Below, in pieces: positions 1 to 6,257 of a stretch of DNA of 17,652 bases (its first letter is position 1; each line of letters begins with the position of its first letter). The position numbers and the translations under genes were made by a program. This DNA is from Caulobacteraceae bacterium UBA6225 (GTDB taxonomy: Bacteria > Pseudomonadota > Alphaproteobacteria > Caulobacterales > Caulobacteraceae), in NCBI GenBank assembly GCA_002441055.1, contig DJWR01000060.1, positions 5,819-23,470 on the forward strand. The letters are read 5' to 3'. A model generated the notes under the pieces. That model had not been told where the DNA came from, ran no database searches, and worked only from the letters and a program-made list of their open reading frames with translations.

Positions 1-252
1 GCGATCGCCTCGCTGATGGAGGAGCTGGAAGCGGTGGACTGGTACCGTCAGCGCGCCGATGACTGTGACGACCCCGAACTGAAGGCCATCCTCCTGCACA
101 ACGCCAAGGAGGAGATGGAGCACGCGGCCATGGTCCTGGAATGGATCCGCCGCAATGATGAGCAGTTCGACGGCCAGCTGCGGGAATATCTGTTCAAGGA
201 CGGCTCAATCATGGGCCACGAGGAAGGCGCCGCCGACAAGCATGGGCTCTGA
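1..252 (+). CDS. Encapsulated-ferritin-like protein (EncFtn family), 5' end missing
   Basis: The reading frame is open from base 1, so the N-terminus lies outside the window. The visible 83 residues match the two-helix EncFtn ferritin family, which forms a decameric di-iron ferroxidase and in other bacteria is packed inside encapsulin shells to oxidise and store iron. The diagnostic MEELEAVDWY segment (fragment residues 6-15) and EEMEHAA segment (37-43) are intact. By alignment from memory with Rhodospirillum rubrum EncFtn, fragment E8, E10, W14, Y15, E38 and H41 correspond to E32, E34, W38, Y39, E62 and H65, which include the ferroxidase ligands. About 24 N-terminal residues are missing. The tail after the YLF motif is only about 17 residues, with no clear encapsulin cargo-loading peptide. 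The downstream gene is rluD, not encapsulin. Family assignment is confident; partnership with an encapsulin cannot be judged from here. Confidence 0.85.
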   Translation, partial: AIASLMEELEAVDWYRQRADDCDDPELKAILLHNAKEEMEHAAMVLEWIRRNDEQFDGQLREYLFKDGSIMGHEEGAADKHGL

Positions 253-1255
253 CCCCGGCGTCCCGCCGACTCCGATCCTTGAAGCCGAGGACGACGGCGA
301 CCTGATTGTGCTGCAGGTCGCCGCGGACGCCGCAGGCCAGCGGCTGGACAAAACCCTGGCCGCCCTCGCCCAGGACCTGTCCCGGGCCCGCATCCAGGCT
401 CTGCTCGCTGCCGGGGCGGTGAGCCGGGACGGCCAGATCGTGCGCGACGGATCGGCCAAGGCCCTGCCCGGCGCCTATGAGGTCCTGGCGCCCGCCGTCG
501 TCGCGGCCGATCCGGAGCCGCAGGACATCCCCCTGCAGGTGCTGTTCGAGGACCATCATCTGGTCGTGGTCGACAAGCCGGCCGGCATGGCCGTGCACCC
601 GGCGCCAGGCTCGCCCGATCGCACCCTGGTCAACGCCCTCTTGCACCACTGCGGGGCCAGCCTGTCAGGGATAGGGGGCGTGGCCCGGCCCGGCATCGTC
701 CACCGGCTGGACAAGGACACCTCTGGCGTCCTGGTCTGCGCCAAGACCGACGCCGCCCATCAGGGCCTCTCAGCCCTGTTCTTCCGCCACGACATCGACC
801 GGGCCTATGTGGCCCTGACCCGGGGCGCCCCAAAGCCGCGGAAAGGGACGGTGCAATCGCTGCTCGGCCGCTCGGCCCATGACCGCAAGAAGATGGCGGT
901 CCTGAGATCGGGGGGGCGGGAGGCGATCACCCACTATGAGACCACAGCCCTGTTCGGCCCCTCCGACCGCCCGACGGCGGCGCGGGTAAGGTGTCGACTG
1001 GAGACCGGTCGCACCCACCAGATCCGCGTCCACATGGCGTCGAAGGGCGCCCCCTGCCTCGGGGACGCCGTCTATGGGTCAGGCAGTCCAACGCCCGCCG
1101 TCCGGGCGGCCATGGCCGAGGCTGGCCTGACGCGCCAGGCCCTGCACGCCCAGGTCCTGGGCTTCATCCATCCGATCACCGGCGAACCCCTCCGCTTCGA
1201 GGCGCCCCTGCCGGCCGACATGGCGCAGCTTGAAGCCCTGCTGGGGGCGCTCTGA
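242..1255 (+). CDS. rluD: Ribosomal large-subunit pseudouridine synthase, RluD/RluC family
   Basis: This is a cytoplasmic pseudouridine synthase that isomerises specific uridines of 23S rRNA; in E. coli RluD these are U1911, U1915 and U1917 in helix 69. The 337-residue product has an N-terminal S4 RNA-binding domain (about residues 20-80, beginning at QRLDKTLA). The catalytic domain carries the signature HRLDKDTSG (154-162), with D157 as the nucleophilic aspartate. The GRTHQIRVHMA segment of family motif III lies further on. ATG 242 was chosen because it gives the usual family length. It overlaps the stop of the ferritin-like gene by 11 bases, which suggests co-transcription or translational coupling; the Shine-Dalgarno is weak. 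The frame is open further upstream, but those residues look like readthrough of the previous gene. Adjacency to rpoH is common in alphaproteobacteria. RluD rather than RluC is inferred from that context. Confidence 0.9.
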   Translation: MGSDPGVPPTPILEAEDDGDLIVLQVAADAAGQRLDKTLAALAQDLSRARIQALLAAGAVSRDGQIVRDGSAKALPGAYEVLAPAVVAADPEPQDIPLQVLFEDHHLVVVDKPAGMAVHPAPGSPDRTLVNALLHHCGASLSGIGGVARPGIVHRLDKDTSGVLVCAKTDAAHQGLSALFFRHDIDRAYVALTRGAPKPRKGTVQSLLGRSAHDRKKMAVLRSGGREAITHYETTALFGPSDRPTAARVRCRLETGRTHQIRVHMASKGAPCLGDAVYGSGSPTPAVRAAMAEAGLTRQALHAQVLGFIHPITGEPLRFEAPLPADMAQLEALLGAL

Positions 1256-1288
1256 GATTTTCGGTGCGCCCGCAGCCCCGACGCCGCC

Positions 1289-1318
1289 TTGCTTGCGCCC
1301 AGATCGCGGAGTACAAAT
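1289..1318 (+). promoter_or_regulatory. Weak sigma-70-like promoter candidate upstream of rpoH
   Basis: TTGCTT (1289-1294) and TACAAA (1312-1317) are separated by 17 bases, a reasonable vegetative promoter geometry. The hexamers match only three and four of six bases of the E. coli consensus. Caulobacter rpoH is known to be read from both a housekeeping and a heat-shock promoter, so two promoters here would fit. This is a pattern match only. Confidence 0.25.
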
Positions 1319-1363
1319 ACCTGAGTTCACAAGTGGGACTTTCCAGCCGCCCTCCCCGGTGGC

Positions 1364-1395
1364 CTTCCGCCCCGAGAACCCAATACCTATCTGAG
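1364..1395 (+). promoter_or_regulatory. Candidate sigma-32 (heat-shock) promoter of rpoH
   Basis: The element CCTATCTGAG at 1386-1395 fits every position of the alphaproteobacterial sigma-32 -10 pattern CYTATNTNNG. Eighteen bases upstream is CTTC (1364-1367), three of four bases of the -35 core CTTG. Transcription would start near base 1402, leaving an untranslated leader of about 67 bases before the rpoH ATG. Autoregulation of rpoH from such a promoter is established in Caulobacter crescentus, which supports the call. The imperfect -35 is the main weakness. Confidence 0.45.
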
Positions 1396-1468
1396 AGGTT
1401 GAGGGGGTGGAGGGACCTTGCGCACATGCGCGGCGGCCCGGCAGTCCACACATCAAGAGGGGATAGTC

Positions 1469-2356
1469 ATGGCCGCGCAAACGCTTGCCGTCATGTCGCC
1501 GGAAGGCGGCCTGAGCCGGTATCTCAGCGATATCCGCAAATTTCCCATGCTGGCCAAGGACGAGGAGTTCATGCTCGCCAAGCGTTGGCAGGAGCATGAG
1601 GACCCCGAGGCCGCGCACCGTCTGGTGACCAGCCACCTGCGCCTGGTGGCAAAGATCGCCATGGGCTACCGCGGCTATGGCCTGCCCATCGGCGAGGTGA
1701 TCTCCGAGGGCAATGTCGGCCTGATGCAGGCAGTCAAGAAGTTCGATCCCGACCGGGGCTTCCGCCTGGCCACCTACGCCATGTGGTGGATCCGCGCCTC
1801 GATCCAGGAATACATCCTGCGGTCCTGGTCCCTGGTGAAGATGGGCACGACCGCGGCGCAGAAGAAGCTGTTCTTCAACCTGCGCAAGGCCAAGAGCCAG
1901 ATCAGCGCCTTCGAGGAAGGGGACATGCACCCCGACCAAGTCCGCCAGATCGCCACCAAGCTGGGCGTTCTGGACGAGGAGGTCATCTCGATGAACCGCC
2001 GGCTTTCCGGCCCCGACGCCTCGCTGAACGCCCCCTTGCGGTCGGACTCCGAGAGCGAGTGGCAGGACTGGCTGGCCGACGACGCCGCCCCCAGCCAGGA
2101 GACGGTGATCGCCGACAATGAGGAGCGCGGCCTGCGCATGGGCCTCCTGCAGGAGGCCATGGCCGAGCTGTCCGACCGCGAGCGTCACATCCTGACCGAG
2201 CGGCGTCTGAAGGATGATCCGACAACGCTTGAGGAACTGGCCGGTCAGTATGGCGTCAGCCGCGAGCGGGTGCGCCAGATCGAGGTCCGCGCCTTCGAAA
2301 AGCTGCAGAAGACCATGCAGGCCGCCGCCGAAGACCGGAACCTGGTCAACGCCTGA
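1469..2356 (+). CDS. rpoH: RNA polymerase heat-shock sigma factor sigma-32 (RpoH)
   Basis: This alternative sigma factor directs RNA polymerase to heat-shock promoters. The 295-residue product equals the length remembered for Caulobacter RpoH. Regions 2.1-2.4 span about residues 50-120 (LRLVAKIAMGYRGYG, then GNVGLMQAVKKFDPDRGFRL, then ATYAMWWIRASIQEYILRSW). The RpoH box that distinguishes sigma-32 from other sigma factors is present as QKKLFFNLR (131-139); in E. coli this segment contributes to core binding and to control of RpoH turnover. Region 4.2 carries the helix-turn-helix GVSRERVRQIEVRAFEKL near the C-terminus. ATG 1469 is preceded by an AGAGGGGA Shine-Dalgarno; an in-frame ATG 17 codons upstream has no such site. 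The stop lies 19 bases before a large hairpin that covers the start of the next gene. Confidence 0.97.
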   Translation: MAAQTLAVMSPEGGLSRYLSDIRKFPMLAKDEEFMLAKRWQEHEDPEAAHRLVTSHLRLVAKIAMGYRGYGLPIGEVISEGNVGLMQAVKKFDPDRGFRLATYAMWWIRASIQEYILRSWSLVKMGTTAAQKKLFFNLRKAKSQISAFEEGDMHPDQVRQIATKLGVLDEEVISMNRRLSGPDASLNAPLRSDSESEWQDWLADDAAPSQETVIADNEERGLRMGLLQEAMAELSDRERHILTERRLKDDPTTLEELAGQYGVSRERVRQIEVRAFEKLQKTMQAAAEDRNLVNA

Positions 2357-2375
2357 TCGGGCTTGCTCAAATCAG

Positions 2376-2434
2376 CTGGGCCATGGACCCTCCCCCAAAG
2401 GTTCGACCAACCCGGGGAGAGGTCCATGGCCCAG
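2376..2434 (+). promoter_or_regulatory. 20-bp hairpin sequestering the ribosome binding site and start codon of the next gene
   Basis: CTGGGCCATGGACC (2376-2389) and GGTCCATGGCCCAG (2421-2434) are perfect 14-base inverted repeats. The stem continues inward with CTCCCC (2390-2395) against GGGGAG (2414-2419), leaving only A2420 bulged and an 18-base loop (2396-2413). In the transcript the 3' arm contains the whole Shine-Dalgarno GGGGAGAGG (2414-2422) and the AUG (2426-2428) of the epoxide-hydrolase-like gene. Translation should therefore be blocked unless the structure is opened or never forms. There is no U-tract after the stem, so a classical intrinsic terminator is unlikely. No known riboswitch or thermometer class was recognised. 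Confidence 0.65.
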
Positions 2435-2797
2435 GCCAATGCTGAAATCATCGCCAGCTTTATCGCCGCCTGGTCACGGCGCGATCCCGATGAGCTGGCC
2501 GGCTATTTCTGTGAAGATGGCTGTTACCACAACATGCCGACGGGCCCGGTGCAGGGCCGCACGGCGATCCGTGGCTTCATCGCCGCCTTCATCCGGGACT
2601 GGAGCTCCACCGAATGGGACGTCCTGACGCTGATGGCCCAGGGCGACAAGGTGGTGGCCGAGCGGCTTGACCGCACCCAGGTCGGGGACAAGCCGGTGGA
2701 CCTGCCCTGTTGCGGCGTCTTTGAAATGGAGAACGGCCATATCAAGGTCTGGCGCGACTATTTCGACCTGTCGACCTATCTCAACGCCTTGAAATAG
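2426..2797 (+). CDS. Limonene-1,2-epoxide hydrolase family protein (SnoaL-like fold)
   Basis: The 123-residue product has the cystatin-like alpha+beta fold of limonene-1,2-epoxide hydrolase (LEH), a cofactor-free cytoplasmic enzyme that opens epoxides by one-step water attack. The known active-site residues can all be placed. Y34 and N36 in CYHNMP match LEH Y53 and N55, R80 and D82 in ERLDR match R99 and D101, and D111 in WRDYFDL matches D132. A hydrolase rather than a binding-only SnoaL relative is therefore likely; the substrate is unknown. ATG 2426 was chosen for its strong Shine-Dalgarno GGGGAGAGG, although both lie inside a strong hairpin. An in-frame TTG at 2363, upstream of the hairpin, is a weaker alternative start adding 21 residues. 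It is co-directional with rpoH and could be cotranscribed with it. Confidence 0.8.
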   Translation: MAQANAEIIASFIAAWSRRDPDELAGYFCEDGCYHNMPTGPVQGRTAIRGFIAAFIRDWSSTEWDVLTLMAQGDKVVAERLDRTQVGDKPVDLPCCGVFEMENGHIKVWRDYFDLSTYLNALK

Positions 2798-2837
2798 GCG
2801 GGGTTTTGAAACCGGAAGCCGAGGCGCAAGCGGCCGA

Positions 2838-3656
2838 TCAGCCCACCCGCTTTCGCCCCCCCTCTTCAGCAGGGGCGAAGGCCGCCAGGGCGGCCACGTG
2901 ATAGGCGATCTGGGCCTGATCCAGCCGGCGGGCGTCCACTACGGTGGCCAGATAGCGATGGAAGTCCGCCGCGGCGGCCGCCAGCTTCATGTTCCCCGTC
3001 TTGACCGCCACAGTCTGCAGATCGGCCCCCTGGGCCTTCATCGCGCGCATGGCCTGGGCGGGATCGCTCTCCAGGGCCCCGGCGGCGGACTTCAGAATCT
3101 TCACCGCCTGGATGATCCGCGTCCGCTCCGGCGTCGCCCGGGAATCGGATCGGCGTTTGAGCGCGCCCTGATAGTCGGCGGAGTTGAAGCGCCGGCGGTC
3201 GGGGCCGACATAGGTCACAGCTTCGACCCAATCGCGGGGCCGCAGGGTCACAGCCTCCAGGCGCTTGAGCAGGTCGCCGGTGGTGAAGGGTTTGCGCAGA
3301 AACTCGTGGACCCCAGCGTCCCGGGCGCCCAGGACGGTGGCGGCGGTGGGCTGGGTCAGAATCATGATCACCGGCGCCTGACGGCAGCTGGCCTCGCTGC
3401 GACGCAGGCGTCGGGTAAACTCGATGCCATCCACCCCGCCGCGCTCGGCGTGTTCGATGAAGATGATCTGCGGGTCGGCGCCCTTGATCAGCTCCATGGC
3501 CTTGCCCGCGGAGGGCGCGACCCAGACCTGGCAGTGGATCATGCTGCGCATGAGGTCAGCCAGCATGCGTCCGCCAGCCGGGGACGGATCAATGACCAGC
3601 ACCCGCTGAAGGGCGGGCGCCATGCGGTCGATCAGCTTGCGGTCATCATTAAACAC
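2838..3656 (-). CDS. Degenerate CheY-like receiver protein with helical C-terminal region
   Basis: Residues 18-132 of this 272-residue protein have the receiver fold (RVLVIDPS at the start, ILT with T101, and LRKPF with the conserved K122). Two key acidic positions differ from active receivers: the second acid of the Mg-binding pair is P24 (after D23), and the phospho-acceptor Asp is E68 in FIEHAE. It probably cannot be phosphorylated normally and may mimic the phosphorylated state. The C-terminal part (about 140-272) starts with a YVGPDRRRF motif seen in some alphaproteobacterial receiver proteins and is otherwise helical, with no recognised DNA-binding, GGDEF or HPt signature. GTG 3656 was chosen because GGAGAG lies seven bases upstream. 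GTG 3680 and ATG 3623 are other possible starts with poorer sites. It follows purA on the same strand. Partner and pathway are unknown. Confidence 0.75.
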   Translation of the reverse strand: MFNDDRKLIDRMAPALQRVLVIDPSPAGGRMLADLMRSMIHCQVWVAPSAGKAMELIKGADPQIIFIEHAERGGVDGIEFTRRLRRSEASCRQAPVIMILTQPTAATVLGARDAGVHEFLRKPFTTGDLLKRLEAVTLRPRDWVEAVTYVGPDRRRFNSADYQGALKRRSDSRATPERTRIIQAVKILKSAAGALESDPAQAMRAMKAQGADLQTVAVKTGNMKLAAAAADFHRYLATVVDARRLDQAQIAYHVAALAAFAPAEEGGRKRVG

Positions 3657-3657
3657 A

Positions 3658-3681
3658 GGTGGGCTCTCCAATGAGCCCACC
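3658..3681 (-). promoter_or_regulatory. 9-bp hairpin overlapping the ribosome binding site of the receiver gene
   Basis: On the minus strand GGTGGGCTC and GAGCCCACC form a perfect 9-bp stem with the 6-base loop ATTGGA. The Shine-Dalgarno GGAGAG of the receiver gene (3669-3664) lies half in the loop and half in the 3' arm, and the GTG start (3656) follows the stem by one base. The hairpin begins about 40 bases after the purA stop, so it could alternatively limit transcription from purA. The bases after it (TGTGTTTAATG) are not a convincing U-tract. Confidence 0.5.
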
Positions 3682-3722
3682 CTGGCATCAGCCCGTAAAG
3701 AACCGCTTACACAGAGGCGCCA

Positions 3723-5012
<1,290 letters not shown>

Positions 5013-5019
5013 TGAGATA

Positions 5020-5045
5020 CGATCCTTCCGCCTGCCAGGCGGATC
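5020..5045 (-). promoter_or_regulatory. Small inverted repeat in the purA leader
   Basis: CCGCCTG (5028-5034) and CAGGCGG (5036-5042) are perfect inverted repeats around one base; in RNA this gives a 6-bp stem with a three-base loop. Flanking GAT and ATC could extend it around a bulged AAGG that is part of the purA Shine-Dalgarno. It may influence purA translation, but short GC-rich hairpins are frequent in such genomes. The position immediately before the ribosome binding site is the only reason to list it. Confidence 0.25.
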
Positions 5046-5128
5046 CGTCCCGCCCTTCGACAGGGCTCGGCGAGAGGATGTGATCGATTGTGGAACCGAC
5101 GCTCAGGGCCCCCTTGGGCCGGGGTCGG

Positions 5129-5731
5129 TCAGAAGCTGTAAATCAGCCGCACACCTGCGGCGTCAAGGCCCTGGTTCTTTCCCTGATGGAAAATCTGGGC
5201 GTTGGAGATGTGAACCCAGGACAGTTCGGCGGCGATGGTCTCAGTGAACTCATAGCCCACCGACAGTTCCGGCTGGAACAGCAGCTGAGAGCCGAAGTCG
5301 ATCCGGGTGTTGTAGAGCTCCAGTCGTCGCGCGATCTCGGCCGGCGTCAGGCCCGGCGCATTGACCGGCGGCAGGCCGGCCTCCCCGTCGGTATAGGCCA
5401 GGCCGAGGCCCGGACGGACGTACAGCCGCTCGGTCAGACTGATGGGCCAGGAGGCGCCGGCGGCGACGAAATTGCTCGTCCCCTCGCTGTTGAGCGAGAC
5501 GAAGGCGTGCAGCTGGGGCCTGCTGAACAGATGGTCGATGGGCTCGCTGCGAAGGCCCAGATGCAGGTCGATCCCCTCCTCGCGGCCCGGCGCGCCCGAT
5601 CCGATCGCCTCGCCGATGAAGGTGACGTCATGGGCATAGGCGCCAACCAGCAGATCGGCGGCCCTCGCCTCCATAGCCCCAAGCCCAGCCATGAGCAGGC
5701 CCACACCGACCGCCGCCACAAACTTACGCAT
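5129..5731 (-). CDS. PagL-like lipid A 3-O-deacylase (outer-membrane acyloxyacyl hydrolase family)
   Basis: The product has 200 residues. A signal peptide with an ARA|AD cleavage site occupies residues 1-24, alternating beta-strand segments follow, and the protein ends in Phe, as expected for an outer-membrane beta-barrel. Near the C-terminus, WVHISNAQ carries the PagL His-x-Ser-Asn signature: H174, S176 and N177 correspond to P. aeruginosa H126, S128 and N129. The NxG turn follows (N186-G188). PagL removes the 3-O acyl chain of lipid A, remodelling the outer leaflet. The third PagL catalytic residue, E140, has no clear equivalent (glycine at the aligned spacing), so activity is probable rather than certain. 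It is co-directional with and upstream of purA, separated by 116 bases; a functional link is not evident. Confidence 0.75.
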   Translation of the reverse strand: MRKFVAAVGVGLLMAGLGAMEARAADLLVGAYAHDVTFIGEAIGSGAPGREEGIDLHLGLRSEPIDHLFSRPQLHAFVSLNSEGTSNFVAAGASWPISLTERLYVRPGLGLAYTDGEAGLPPVNAPGLTPAEIARRLELYNTRIDFGSQLLFQPELSVGYEFTETIAAELSWVHISNAQIFHQGKNQGLDAAGVRLIYSF

Positions 5732-5837
5732 CGTCCATCGCCCCCAACCCGTCGCTATGGGTCAGCGATACATAAGCACGGGCGCGGGCCGCTTAAAACC
5801 GTCGCGCCACGGGCGGACGCCCGCTAATCAGAGTTTC

Positions 5838-6257
5838 ATGACCCGACCTCGCTTCCACCTCGCCTTTCCTGTCCGCGACCTGGCTGAGGCCCGCGCCTTT
5901 TATGGCGATCTGCTGGGCTGTCCTGAGGGTCGGTCCAGCCCCGACTGGATCGATTTCGATTTCCATGGCCACCAGATCGTGGCCCATTTGGCGCCCGACG
6001 AGGTCGGCCATCGACAGACTAGCGCCGTGGACGGCGAGCAGGTCCCGGTCCGCCATTTCGGGGTGATCCTGAGCCTGGAGACCTGGCAGGCCCTGGCTGA
6101 CCGGCTCCAGGCAGCCGGCACAGAATTCATCATCCCCCCGCAGGTCCGCTTCAAGGGCCAGCCCGGCGAGCAGGCCACCCTGTTCTTCCTTGATCCGTCG
6201 GGCAATGCGCTCGAGTTCAAGGCGTTTGCCGATGACGCCATGGTGTTCGCCAAATGA
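5838..6257 (+). CDS. VOC-superfamily (glyoxalase/dioxygenase fold) protein
   Basis: The 139-residue protein contains two beta-alpha-beta-beta-beta units of the vicinal-oxygen-chelate fold: FHLAFPVRDLAEARAFYGDLLG opens the first and HFGVILSLETWQAL the second, closing with FFLDPSGNALEFKAF. H7, H73 and E126 sit where VOC metal ligands are expected, so it probably binds a divalent metal; H45 or H50 could contribute. The reaction is unknown. ATG 5838 was chosen because residues before it do not fit the fold, though its Shine-Dalgarno is poor. The stop overlaps the dehydratase start in an ATGA, indicating translational coupling and perhaps a shared pathway. It is divergent from the PagL-like gene, with 106 bases between their starts. 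Confidence 0.8.
   Translation: MTRPRFHLAFPVRDLAEARAFYGDLLGCPEGRSSPDWIDFDFHGHQIVAHLAPDEVGHRQTSAVDGEQVPVRHFGVILSLETWQALADRLQAAGTEFIIPPQVRFKGQPGEQATLFFLDPSGNALEFKAFADDAMVFAK

Noticed and set aside
1420..1431. GCGCA-CA-TGCGC palindrome in the rpoH leader, considered as a thermosensor element
   Set aside because: Only five pairs with a two-base loop, and it does not involve the rpoH ribosome binding site.
1418..1468. Upstream in-frame ATG adding 17 residues to RpoH
   Set aside because: No Shine-Dalgarno precedes it and the extra residues are unlike RpoH N-termini, whereas ATG 1469 has a strong site and gives the normal length.
1079..2188. 369-codon open frame opposite rluD and rpoH
   Set aside because: Shadow of two housekeeping genes, with no motif and no plausible start context.
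2802..2813. Small hairpin GGTTT-TG-AAACC between the converging epoxide-hydrolase-like and receiver genes
   Set aside because: Five-bp AT-rich stem with a two-base loop and no U-tract; too weak to call a terminator.
5101..5128. GC-rich inverted repeats downstream of the PagL-like gene considered as an intrinsic terminator
   Set aside because: Pairing is short and ambiguous, and no T-rich tract follows on the minus strand.
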